Positions 10,801 to 23,100 of a stretch of DNA of 64,000 nucleotides are shown one piece after another. This DNA comes from Scolanthus callimorphus (taxonomy: Eukaryota; Cnidaria; Anthozoa; Actiniaria; Edwardsiidae): assembly GCA_033964015.1 (NCBI GenBank), contig CM066914.1, positions 8,423,831 to 8,487,830 on the forward strand, in the 5' to 3' direction. The position numbers and the translations under genes were made by a program. The notes beneath the pieces were generated by a model. That model worked only from the letters and a program-made list of their open reading frames with translations. It made no database searches and was not told where the DNA came from. Numbering within the stretch: the stretch's first letter is position 1; each line of letters opens with the position of its first letter.

Positions 10801-12880
10801 CAAAGCAGAAATGAAGGCATACCTGTCATTAATTGACCGGTCCATACTACCAGCAGAGGTATTGAAAGATCTACAGATATTACTTAGCATATCTCATGCC
10901 ACACCCCATAGGAGAGACCATATGTGGTGAATGCCAGTCTATAAAATGTGGGAACCTTGTGTAAAACTGTGTAAAACATTACTTTTTACATGCCAAGGTC
11001 TTCCCCCAGACTCATCGGCTAATAAATTTGGTATCTGCCTCTCTGGCTTTAACATCCAGTGTCTGTTTTGGTCACCATCTTCTCTTTGTTTTTGTATTCC
11101 TATGGTTGAGACCTCATGTCTGCTTTATGACATCTTGACACCAGCTTTAAGATTGTCTTTATGTGGAAAATAATAATTGTAGACCTGGAAAAGGGGGCAC
11201 TAGGGAATGGCTCAATCTTCATTTATGAATATTTGTTTACAGTATATGCATATTATTACACTATCTGTTTAACTCTATTTTTGTTTTATTTCTCAGCTCT
11301 ACATGCTTTGGTTTAAGGAAAAGTGGGTGCAGCGTACCAAGCAGCAATATGGGAGTCAGTTTCCCATGCCTTTAAATATTTTACTGAGCTACAGAAAAAA
11401 ATGGTCCATTAAGGACCAGCTAAGAGCTTTGAATTGGCATCTCAAGAAGGAAGAACATGTGAGCTAATTCTGCCTTTGATAGGAAATGCATTTCATTTCT
11501 CATCATACTATTCAATATTTACTAGGTTGTTGAAGAATTTGTAAAAGCTTGTCAGGCCCTGGCAGAAAAACTTGGTGGGCATCAGTTCTTTATAAGTGAC
11601 AGGTAATACATCACATTTGCATTTGCACTACAGTGGCACAACCAGAAATTTATTATTTTGTCAGCAGCATTTGCCAGAGGAGGACCCAGGGTCAACTTGG
11701 CCCCCTTCTTTTGAATCAGCCCACTTTTGAATCTATGCCACTGATCATAGTTATTTCAGTTAAACAGCACTGAATATGGATGACCATTTTACAGAGGGAA
11801 TTGAACAATTTGGTCACATGACATATGAGGTCATCTAAAATATCACAGCAAAGTTGTTTTTCTGTAAGGGAACACTGCCATACAAACAAATTTGGCTACA
11901 AATCAACAGGGGTGTATGTTGTCATGGACACATGATATGATATGTTTATCAGTGCTGTTACAAACATTTCAAAAAATCTTATATCATGTAAGAGAAAACT
12001 GGCACACAACCAAGCTCAGACGTTGTTTTTGGAGAATAAAAGGGCATGTTAAGTTGACCATTTGATATTAATAAGTTGACCATTTGACTTTCCTGATTGT
12101 AATTCTATAAAAAAAAATCATACCCCCACCACAGAGGAAAATGGAAATTCCAGATGGGTGGGTGGCCAATCAGCCTGATTTTCCAGGGTGTAAAGATGTT
12201 AATTTTTCCATACAAATACCTGTATCGTTACTTTGGAAGTTCCAGAGAGTTGGTAGTGAGTGGTCATTGGGAAAATTCCCACCTGGGAGTATGTGGAGTA
12301 TGGATTTTTTTTCTGAAATTACACAATAAGGTCTTTAGAATGTGTGGTTCCAGAAAATATCCATACCCCCTCCACGGAAGGGTGTTGAAAAGTGACCCCC
12401 CTCCCACCCCTCTGGAATTTCCAAGGAAAAATACAGTATTTGTATGGAAATGATCAGGTAAATTGACCCCCCACCCCTCCGGAATTTCCATTGCCCTTCC
12501 GTAGAGGGGGGAATGGATAATTTCTGGAACTACACAATCTTAGATATTTGCAAGTTGGCCAATAGCAGTTCTTTGATTATTTTAAAAATCCCACATCCCA
12601 TTTCTTTTCTTGGGAAAATCTAACTCTTTCCCATGTACCAATTTGTACCAATTGACCAAATCATTGCATCGCATAAATTCTTCTCTCAAGTCTTTATTAG
12701 CATACTGACTTTGCTGTATTTTGTATCTGTTTCAGACCCACTGAACTTGATGCTATGGTGTTTGGACATCTACATGCTATTTTAAGTCGTTTTCAACCTG
12801 ACGACACTTTAGTATCTATTGTCATGAGACATGTAAATCTTCAGGATTTTGTAAGGAGAATGCTTAAGGAATATTTCTGA
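7849..12880 (+). CDS. MTX2: Metaxin-2, nine exons, 261 aa
   Basis: Metaxin-2 is a cytosol-facing mitochondrial outer-membrane protein that partners metaxin-1 and the SAM complex in beta-barrel protein import. Exons are 7849-7909, 8550-8603, 9705-9748, 10335-10407, 10592-10668, 10766-10858, 11297-11458, 11526-11602 and 12736-12880. All are AG/GT bounded, and together they give 262 codons including the stop; animal MTX2 is about 263 residues. Diagnostic phrases are AEAVISALG at the N-terminus, ELYQPDKG, EFMSPTGQVP, DKAEMKAYLSL, QYGSQFPMPLNILLSY and RPTELDAMVFGHLHAIL near the C-terminus, in the family order of a thioredoxin-like then a GST-C-like fold. No C-terminal membrane anchor is present, as expected for MTX2 rather than MTX1. 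An in-frame ATG at 7867 is an alternative start that would match the family N-terminus better. Confidence 0.95.
8347..8531. repeat. Diverged copy of the GGAATTTCC fold-back family
   Basis: Starts near TGTGACTCCAGAAAAATCC and ends CCTGGAATTACACC, the arms of the family seen better at 9374, 12341 and 63709. It contains CCTGGAATTTCCCAG. It lies in metaxin-2 intron 1, just before the exon 2 acceptor, whose polypyrimidine tract begins within a few bases of the repeat end. Confidence 0.55.
9374..9573. repeat. GGAATTTCC fold-back family, copy A
   Basis: Left end TGTGTGGTTCCAGAAATTAT, right end CTGGAACCACACA, near-perfect complements. The interior has two GGAAATTC(C/T) sites flanking GGGGTGGGGG runs and the phrase TTTCCATACAAATACTGTAT. 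It lies in metaxin-2 intron 2. It is roughly 90 percent similar by eye to 63709-63897, in the same orientation. Confidence 0.8.
12119..12328. repeat. GGAATTTCC fold-back family, diverged copy
   Basis: Begins CATACCCCCACC, includes GGAAATTCCAGATGGGTGGG and TTTTTCCATACAAATACCTG, and ends CTGAAATTACACAATAAG. It sits immediately before the better copy at 12341, so two family members are side by side in metaxin-2 intron 8. Confidence 0.6.
12341..12536. repeat. GGAATTTCC fold-back family, copy B (inverted)
   Basis: Left end TGTGTGGTTCCAGAAAATAT, right end CTGGAACTACACA. It reads as the reverse complement of copies at 9374 and 63709: AAAAGTGACCCCCC comes first and the CAATTTACC equivalent later. 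It lies in metaxin-2 intron 8. Confidence 0.8.
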
Positions 12881-14176
12881 ATTATAATTGGAAGTGTATT
12901 TAACCCAAAGCTTTGTAAATATTTAGATGTAAAGAGAAAGTAAACTTGTTTGATTGCCAATCTATTTCTATTAACTTATTCACAGGTAAATTTTATCCAA
13001 GGCTACAGGATGTCAACTCTCCCAGTCTCACATACCTGTCAACCCCAGAACCATCTCGTTTTCCCGAGTCTTTCCCAAAACCTTTCCAAATCCCTTCCGA
13101 AAATGGCTGAACTCTCTCGGAATCTTTGCCGATGGCACAGACTTCAGTTGACTTTTTTGTGTCTGGCTATGAATCATAGAATACCTATGTTGAAAAACCG
13201 TGAGATTTGATGCTTTAACCTGGAGACCGGGAGATTTGTTAAAAAACCTTGAGACTCCTGGGTAAACCTGGAGAGTTGGCAGGTATCGTCTCACTTCTGT
13301 CTCCCGGCAAAATTTTCCTAAATTCCCATTTATTTACTGTATTTCTCCCTGTTTTCTTTTTTGGAATTTTACTCATTATTTCGCCTGAAATCCCAAGGTT
13401 CCTCCTGATTTCGGAAGTCCTAGGGTTGACATCCCTGCAAGGCGATCGACAGGAGATTATTTTGTTTACAGCTTTAGCTCATTTGCATAAGCACAAGCAA
13501 ACATACTTCCAGGGAAGTGTGAGAGAAATAAAAATAATGAGTTCTGAGACGGTGATGACATTTGGAGTGCATGAAAGATATATTTCCTAAATGGGAAATG
13601 AAGCAAAAACTGATCACTGGCAAGTAAGCAAAACACCACATTACAGTTAAATGGTTTTTCAAATTTGCAGTGTTGAATATACAAAGCTAATACATGACTG
13701 AAATCTCTGAGGCGATTTTGACAATGAATTATCTCTGATTTTTTAAACTAGGAAATTAAATAAAAGAGTAGTTAGATTTATTTGGAAATATCAGGTTCAT
13801 TTTATTGGAGGGGGGGGGGGGGGGGGGGGGGGGGGTTGGCACCCCCTTTCTGATACCCCTGCAAACCAAGAGCTCATGGGGGTGTAAATAAAACATGTTG
13901 TCAGAAAGAACAATACATTGCATGTTTTCTAGCTTTCTTTTCTATGCATTACCATACTACATGAGAAAGGATATGCATCTGCGTTTTCATCCCGGTGGGC
14001 TTTCTGTGTTATGATGACGAGAGAGCTGGGAATGGGTGCACGCAAACGAGGCTATTGGTAAAGAAGGCGCCATTTTCAACTTGCTGTGACAACAAAAGCT
14101 CCAAGCGGGAAACAAAATGGCGAGTTTGGAGCTAAAAATAATAACTTTGAAGGATTTAACATAAACCACTGTCGCA
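12881..14176. other. Spacer between metaxin-2 and separase
   Basis: There is no gene. 13029-13287 is bounded by CATACCTGTCAAC and GAGAGTTGGCAGGTAT. Similar wording (GGGAGAGTTGGCAGGTATG) occurs at about 8827-8845, so this is a dispersed repeat with inverted ends. A 26-base G run lies at 13810-13835. A possible AATAAA for metaxin-2 is at about 13759. Confidence 0.5.
13810..13835 (+). repeat. Run of 26 G residues
   Basis: An uninterrupted homopolymer of 26 G, about 340 bases before the separase start codon. It could form a G-quadruplex. The exact length is likely polymorphic or affected by sequencing. Confidence 0.85.
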
Positions 14177-17100
14177 ATGGAGGGTGACCGAATCTTAAAA
14201 GAGTTGTTAAAGAAGAAACTGGATGGGCTATACGTCGATACCAAGGTAGTAGATTTTGTGCGATGTTCGTACCACTTGAGACTGTACTGTATAGCAGTGT
14301 AGGCCAACAACTCTTTCACTAGCAAACCAAGGCGATTTCAGTCAAATCTTTACCTATTAGCCCCGGAGCTAAAAGAGTGCATACATTTTGAACAAAACTA
14401 GCTCTCGATAGTAGCTTTGGCCCGTTTTAAACGTCGAACTTAATTCTGTCGCGCTAAATTGACTTGGTTTATTAGCCAGTAAAAACAAGTAATTTCGATA
14501 AGAGTGATTTTATGAGGTTAACATAGACTGTCTGGTGAATGGAGAATACCGCAGCCCTAATTTTATGAGCGCTGGAAGGATTCAAAATTGTAATTTAGCA
14601 CGGCAGTAGCGCGGCGTTGGCACGGCAGATAGTGCCGTTCCTAATGCAAATGAGCTCGAGACAATAGCTCTAACTAACTAAACAATGGGAAATTGACATT
14701 TAGTACGACAAGAATTAAGTTCGACGTCTAAAACTAGCCTTACACATAGCTTACATAACATGGCCTTGGTGAGCCGCGATGGTTTCGCATTCAGTTGCCG
14801 TACACTGAAGGCCTCCAGAATGATAAAATATATTGTCCATAGGAAAGAATCCATAGCCAAAGTGAAAACTATAAATGGGGAAATACATTTTTATGCATGG
14901 AGAGTGAAGATCATGCTTTTCTGTTCTATTAGAATTACCTAGGCTCGCTGAGAAGTCTAATAGAAGGCAAGAATGGCTTCACAACAACAGGATGCAATAC
15001 TACAGAAGATATGGTGTCCAAGTATGGAGCATTCTGCAATAAGTTCTTGAGATGCGGTATAGAGGTGGTCAAGAATTTGAAAGAGGCTGACAAGGAATTT
15101 GATCAGCTTCTGAGACTCCTTGAAATGGGTAAGTGATAGAGGCCACTGCGGTAGTAAAATAAAGTCTAATAAGGTAGAAATTCTTCAATTTATTTCAAAG
15201 TGATCATTTTTTTCATTTTTTATTAAAATTTTTGGACAGCCGTAAGCAATATTTTAGTAGTTGGTGCCTTTTCAAGAGAAAGCAACCTGTAGCTAGCAAG
15301 CTAGAAAATTGCAATTCATGGTTCACATTGGTGAGAACCAATTCTTACACTCATGTATTTTTGCTTTTTGCAGTTGCTAAAATCCTAAATATGGTGTTCA
15401 CACTAGAGAACGGCAAATATCAACAATCCATGCCATCTCTTGATGATATCAGCAAGAAACTGTTACTTCTAGCTAACCACCTTATAAGCAAAGAAAAGCC
15501 TTCTGATGCTTTAAGCTATGTCAAGAGCTGTCTAGACTATCTGGAAACATCTAGCAGCATCAAGAAGAATGTTGAATGGGTGGTATCATTAGCAAGCAAA
15601 CTGGCTAGCATAGCATGGAAAGGAGCTTTAGTCTGTGAGCAGTGTAATTCTTCCAAGAGATTCCCCAAAGACTCAGGTGAATATTTGCCTGGCTTCATTC
15701 TAGACTGGAGGTTATGTGCTTTGCAAGCTGAAGCCCTTGCAAATGTGGCAATAAACAACCTGGTGGCCAAAGCCTTCAAGATAACTACAAAGTTTCAAAT
15801 GGACCATGGTGCTGAAAATACTGCATCCAACTCAGAACTACTGAATTTCTATGAAACGCTTTTTATACTGATTAGGAAAAGGATTTCTAATGCATTACAA
15901 GAGGATTCTAAAGAGGTTGTAAATTCATTGTTTTCACTTATTGAGCTTGGATTCCATTATGGGAGGACATGTCTGACACTTGGGGAGCTGGACAAGGGAA
16001 TAATTGTACTTGAGGAGCTTCAAACCTTTGTTGGGCAAGCTTTGACTCCAAAAACTGCCAACACAACTAGTGGCTCTACCCTCACAAGATTTTGTTCATG
16101 TATATGTGCTATTGGAAAAGTAACTCTGTTAATGGAATCAATTATAATGAATCAAAGGACATCAAAGAAATCTAACCTGAGTAAGGAATTTTTAGCTGTA
16201 AATAAGTTATTAGATGAAATTAGAAGACTACTAAATCTCTTGGTGGAAAACAGAAGTAAAGCTGCTTTTCCCATTTCTACAATTTTGCTTTCACTGGAAA
16301 GTTTTAAATCAAGGATTTTAAACAAACAGAACAGCAACAAAGTAGTGTCTCAATCAAGGCTTGCTATTCCTGTACCTTATCAAACATTTCTGAGCCTGGA
16401 ACCAGTATTAATACAATATGGGAACTTGTTGAAACTTCAAGCTCAGTCAGTAATGAGAAGTCTTGGAAGTGAGAAAGACATGGAGGCAGGCAAGAAAGCT
16501 CAACTGAAACAGCAGCTACAGAGGACGGCAGACAAGCAGATGTCACTATCTTGCTTCATAATGGTGCTCTACCAGAGCATGTTTAAGCATCCAAGTGAAG
16601 ACGCTTCAGTCAACAGGTATTTGTCAAAATTTTCCTGACTACAGAATCTACCATCTGAGGCTTGTTCTGATTGCCAAAACATGAGCAAAGGCATCTCAGC
16701 AAAATCATAAAAAATTCAATATGAATATTTGGAAAATTGGATTTCTTTGCAGAAATCAAAACAAACATGGCAACGGTGTTGATTTTGTCCTTATCAAATT
16801 TATTGTCTTTAAATACTGTACTTAATTGCATTCAAGCCTAATCTTGGAAAAAAACCAAAACTTTATTTTTCTTGAAATTAAGAAAAAGCAACTCGGTTTT
16901 GGTAGCATGCCTGTGACATCAATAGTCCAGTTTTGAATTCTCCACTCTGCCGCTGAATAGGCCTCAATGGCGCATAAATACAGTGGGAGCCTCAGTTAAA
17001 AGTAGAAAAAGATGTGAATACCAATGAGAAACTGATGAAGCTTGAATTGAGACAATAGACAAAACGCTTTGGACTTGTTGGTATTCACAACTTTCGGGTT

Positions 17101-20100
17101 TAAATCGAGGCTCCCACTGTATTTATGCGATGTTGATGTCTATTCAGGGTAGATTAGAGAATTTGAAAAGGGACCATTGTATATGTGTGTACTCACACTG
17201 CCTACCAACCAATCACAGTGCATGTTTACAAGTGTTGGTTGCCTAATAGCATTTACCTGTGAAATACTACAGTCTGTTGATCAGCATTAGGTGCACATTC
17301 TATAGCATGTGTGTGTCAACTTAATGAAATGCTGACTAAAAAGTGAATTTCTTGTCTTTCAGGGAAAATCTGTTTGCTCAGTGCTTGCAGAGAACCAAGC
17401 AAAGCAGTGATCTTATTCATGATCTAATGAGAAATGATGACCTAAGCATTCCAGACAAGGAGCTGTTTTGGCAGGGAACTTTGTGCTTTAATCTTGGTGC
17501 TGATGCTTACTCACTGGACTCATTCAAACAGGCTGGAGCTCTTATGATGGCTGGCTGTCGTGATCTGAAGTACTGGTGCCTCTTGGCATGTTCTGATGGT
17601 AGTATCCTAAGGAAAAGGCTTGAAGAGGTGATTTATGAAGTAATATATCAAACACTAGAGAGTGTGTTTCATCAAGATTTCAAACCCTGAGAAGTGGTTC
17701 CTGATGAAAAATTTGAGTGTTTGATATCACTTCTCAAACAAACTTTTTGCTTGTGGCTTGTAACTGACCCAGCTTGCATTCAATTTGCAGTCTGCATTCA
17801 AGTGCAAATTAAGCTAAAATAGTAGTTCTCTGTAGCTTGTTGACATCAATAGCATATGCTTTTCATATCAACTTATTATTACAGATTAAACCCAAGTACC
17901 AGCTGCTATCAGACTGCTTGAGAAGGGCTAAATGCCTGAGTGAAGCTCTCGGTAGTTCAACAACTTTATTAATGATCATGCTAGCCACAGCAGAACAACC
18001 TTACAGTAACACAGATGAGGTCCATGAAGCTGTTTTTGATTGGATCAAGGTCAAACATCAACTTGTCAAGTGTTACTCTGGGGAAGAGGCTCTAGAAATC
18101 AGATCAAAGTAAGTTTGATTTTTTGTGGAGTTAATTTACAATACTGTATTAATATAATTAGAGTATATGGCTTGCTGTATACATGATTTTTATGTTGGAG
18201 CTGTCAGGTTCTTTTCTCTTCCAAGTCTGTAGCCACATCTAAGCCATCTGGAACAGAAAAAGCTGAAGATTCACTGGAACGTTTTCCATTTGATGGAAGC
18301 ATGATCATTCTGAGAGACCCATTTGAGGTTATCAGTCAATCAGAGCTAAACAACATCAGATCCATAAATTAGCTGCAAAAAAAAACATTTAGAGCATGCC
18401 AGTTCACCATTAATTCTGTGGAGGAGTGGTGTCACATCTTGTCTCTTTGCTTTGTGTTTTTTAACCATATTTTGTATCAGGACCCTTTGCAATGCTATGG
18501 CTGAGGAAGACAGTTTTATGGAGGTTACTGGTGATGTGCTAGCTTTGGTCTTGCAGGAAGAGCTTCTATGTTATAAATCAGTTGTTAGCAGGTGAGTATA
18601 CTAGGTAATATTTATTTTGTAAGGAGTCCCCTTCTTCATAGACATTCCCTAAACCCAGCACACACAACAACAGCATTTTTGCACAAAGAGAAGTTTATTA
18701 ATCCAGACAAAGAAGTTACTCAATGTAAAGCCCTGGGTGGGAGGGCGGGAAAATACAGAGTACAAAATGGAATGATAATGACTAGATGTTTATACTTAAA
18801 CAGCGGCTAACTGAACTGATATACCAGTAAAATCTACATAGTAAACTATGCTTCTTAATTGTATGCTGATTGTGAGTAATCCCTTTGAGCCTGCAAGCAG
18901 CCCAAAGGGGGGACATTACCCACAAGGTGTTTATACCAATGAAAAGTGCCTTTGATGCAATATCCCTATTGTCATTACTAAATTTCATTTGGCTGGGCAT
19001 AGCTGACCTCTGATAGTAAACATTCAATTCATCACACAGGTATGATGTGTCAGTGGAAAGACTGGCTGTTGCCAAGCAACTGATGGAGCTGTTCCAAGGA
19101 GAGGGCAAGACACTAGCATACAGCAGCATTTTATTGGATTATGCACAGGTTCTACACTCTGGATCACACCTACATGCTGACAAGTAAGTCACAGCTTGTA
19201 TTAATTAACATTGAGGAGATTACTGGGAGATTTTCATTGATCACACAAGCCACAAGACTGACAGGCACCTATCCATCCTATGGGCTAGTGCAAGCCTACC
19301 ATTGTTCCCTTTTTCTGGTATTTATTTTTCCTCCATAAAATTTCAATCCTGAGTCTGACTAGGATGCTACAGACATTCTTAACAAATAAAATATGCTCTT
19401 TTTCATATAGGAATGCCAACGTCATGTTGTTAGTTTGGACCTGACATGGGCTTTATTGATGCTGTTTTCATTATTCCAGATTCCTACTTTAGTTCCAATC
19501 CAAGCCTATTAGATTTTAATGATATCTCAATAGATAGGTCTCAATGGATGCACTGGATCATGCAAAAATGGAAGAAAGCCTTAAAGCTCTACTACAAATG
19601 TCCAACCCATGGATGTAGTGAATATTTAGGGGACATACCAGCTATCTATTCTTCCTATCATGCAGGGCCCCTGGTGACTATTGTCAAGAAGCCATTGAAA
19701 TCTTAGAATCCCTCGCTGAAGCAAGTTCTGGGGGAGACCATTCCTTGGTTGCTGTGCAAGATAAGCTTGGCTCTGCATACCTGTTGCAGGGTGTCTTGAC
19801 ACACCACTCTGCCATCTGTAATTGCCCTGCTATCAGTGGTGGTATGGTAGAGGAGGATGGAGACATGACCAAGACAGGAGATGATGTGGCAGTTCTAGGA
19901 GAGGATCAGGTTTGTATTTTGCCATAAACCTAGTCCCAGGCATGCCACGGTGAACCCTTGGAGCAGTGCAATTCAGGCTCTGTAGTCCTAATGTCCTTTG
20001 ATGAACTCACTTACAGAACACAGGGTTCGAATTTCCCACAAGCTAACTCGCTAAATGCAAGTAGAATTTGCAATTATCGAGTGTAGAAAAAATCACTCGC

Positions 20101-23100
20101 ATTTTCTAGGCAAGTTTTTTAGTGCTGCCAATACATCCAGTAATGACGAAAGCATTTTCCTTGCCCATTTAGCTTGTAGATCTCATCTCTACAAGATAAA
20201 TTCGTCTTGTGACTAAAATAACGAATTTCTAACCCTGGAACATGCAATCCAGCTACCCCCATGGGCATGTGTTATCTTGTTTTGGCCCTGGCTATACCTT
20301 CTTGCTTTCACCACTCACCCACCCTCAGCTTTGTCTTTCCCGCAATCACTGAGCTTACCAGGTCTCCTTCCCATAACTTATCTGAGCACAATAAGACCAG
20401 GTAATATTGCTATTTGCTCTAGAAGGCGAGAGGCTACTTAATGCTTGAAATAAACATTATCACCTTTTGGCAACTTCAGGTTCCAAATCTTGATCAGCCA
20501 TTCATTCATGCACTTCATGCTGCAGTAGACACATGGACAGCGATGGTAGAGTTACTAGCTAAGCAGTCCCAAAACTCAGTGGTAAGTTAAAGCCATTGTG
20601 TTGAAAGGCTAGTTCAACTTAAAACTAAAGCACAAGGATTATACTTTTCAGATGGATGTTACAGCTCTACAGAATTCTTTAGAAACAGTTCAGAACCTCT
20701 CTCATGCAGCATTGCTCTATGGCCTGGTGAACCAGGTAAGTTAAGATCCAAAAAGGGCAATGGAAACTAGGAGAACATACTTGCATATTCCAGTGAATTC
20801 CTATTGATAAATACAGTAAAAAATCTGCCTAATGTTGGCAGTTTCTCCTGCTTTCAGCAGTTGTTGAAAAAGGCATCTGACAATATTGCAGTTCCAATGC
20901 AACCAGTGTCACTGGCCATCAATTAAATGTTTAAAGGCAGTGAGTGTTGGGCTACAATGTTATACAAAGCTACCAAATATTTGCAAAATAACTGGCCAAA
21001 ATGTGGGCTTGGCAGGCAAAAATAATGAGGTACTGCCAATTTGTTAGGACCTTTCCTAGTTTAAGCACTTTCAAGTCTCTCCCTGCCAAACAGCTTTGAA
21101 ATAAAGTAGTTTTACAATAGCATTCATTTTGCATTTTCTGTTTTCTAGCCCCTGAACCAAGTCCATGCACTTCACCTCTGCTTTATCATGGCCAGAGCCA
21201 TTGGCAGTGAAGAGGCAATTGAAGAGGCTATTATCTCATATTCCCTGGCCATACACACCCTATGTTCTATCCATGATATTCACCATGTCAGCAAGTTACT
21301 GTCCTGTCTTGATGATCTGGTTGTAACAGCAAGTGCAACTGCATGTGCAAGAGTTTATTACCAGCTGGCCAAGAGCCACTGCTGTCTTTCAACTGGAAAG
21401 GTATGTGATACTGTTTACCAAACTACTTGCAGCTTGAAAGCTAATTACGCTGTGCCTCAATGGCACCACTGGCAGCCAAGGGGCCATTGGTGCAGACACT
21501 GAGGGTGGTCATTGTCAGAGTGTTTATTATGTCCTCATTGGTTCTTTGATGTCTCCCAAGAAACTGGGTAGGGCAGTGAAGACAATGACAGGACCTAAAT
21601 TTATTGTCTCACCTCATGAACAAATACAAGGGGTCTTTAAGTTCGCGATGTTCACTTTTTTTAAAAGTTGCATAAAAGATCCATGGAAAAAGGAGAATAA
21701 GGTAGTCAAGCTATATTAAGGGGGTTCAGATAATGTCTGACTGTCTTTGCTACTTTTCCAATCTTCTAAGCTGTTTTTCCTATCACTCAGTTTTCAGAGG
21801 GTTATGAGCATCTGCAGGCTGCTCTTTCTAGTGACATACTTACCAGGAAGACTGGTTCATCACTGGTGTTGTTAGCCAGAGCCAAGAGTCTGATGGCTGA
21901 ATACATGCTTCTTCCAGGACACATGTACAGATTCAATCCCAATGAAGGTATCATCTTCCCTACTTACATACTTCTCAGTTTGTGAAAAGAAAATAAGCGG
22001 TGCAGTACAGAATTAGAATTTAGGTCATTGAGCCCGGAATGACAAGTGGCAACAATTTCAAATCCACAGGTGTCTACATTTCATAATTGCGGTCGTTCAA
22101 AGTTAGTTAAATGCAAAACTGTAGGCAGCCTAACTACATTAACCTCAGTTTTTTTTTTCTTGGTGAGACCCAAATAATATTGCTTTTGTTGTTTCTTGTA
22201 CAGCTGCGGCTAATCCCTGTGACCCTTGCACACCGGTGGAAGCTGTTGCAGATAGCTATAGCAACTTGGAAGGCGCTCTTGCAGCGTGCTATGGACAGAC
22301 AGTTACTGGACTCACCTCTGCTTTAGGTGAGAAAACATTTCTGATCTTGCTGTTTGCAAATACTACCAAGGGTAGCTATGGCTTCTTCAAATTCGTTTGT
22401 CTGTAGAAGGATATTGGCGGGTGTTAGGGTATGGCAGGGTATGGCGGGTGGGAAAAGATACCATTCCACGTGTATCGATTATTGAAAACCTGGAAAGTTG
22501 TAGGCATAAGTATTCTTATATCATTATCTTCTTTGCCTTCAGAATCAGAGCTCATTGCTTCTCAACGATGTTCTATTTCTAGGCGAAGCAGTAGCAACAG
22601 GCCAGGACAGATCAGACCATAATCTCCGCCTTATTACGCTTCAGAGCCTGCTTCAAACGCAGTTGCAGTTCGGTACCATGCTAGCCCACCAGGGAATGGT
22701 CCGACAAGCCATCAAGTACCTCACCGATGGACTCGCTATTGCCAAGAGATTCCAGCTACCTTTTAGGTACTTGCCACTAAAGTTTCGCTGTAGCTCATCA
22801 AATGGATGATTCCCGCTTTAATGAATGCGCGCGCTGCTTGTCGGTAGTTGTGTTACGTTTCACGAACCAAGTGCCTTGTATGCGCGCGTTGCATCCTGGT
22901 AGTTGTGTTAAATTTCAAAGGCATTTCTAAAAACAAGAGATCGCGCACGCTTATAGCTAGAATCGTCCATTCCCAACTAAAGAAAATTTGTTTGAGGCAT
23001 TCACGTTATTTGTTCACGATCCCTGTGGAATTCCAGGTTCATAAACAAATGCCCCTGTGGAAATTCCACGCTCTTTGATAGGATGTCGACACATTTTAAA

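Noticed and set aside
13028..13294. Open frames on both strands between metaxin-2 and separase
   Set aside because: They fall within a repeat with inverted ends (GTTGGCAGGTAT); no coding homology.
15232..15373. Possible separate gene start (ATG-like frame before separase exon 3)
   Set aside because: The phase and the TTTTTGCAG acceptor at 15373 link exon 3 to exon 2; the upstream stretch is intron.
20020..20045. GGGTTCGAATTTCCC resembling a tRNA B box
   Set aside because: No A box at proper spacing and no cloverleaf; it lies in a separase intron.
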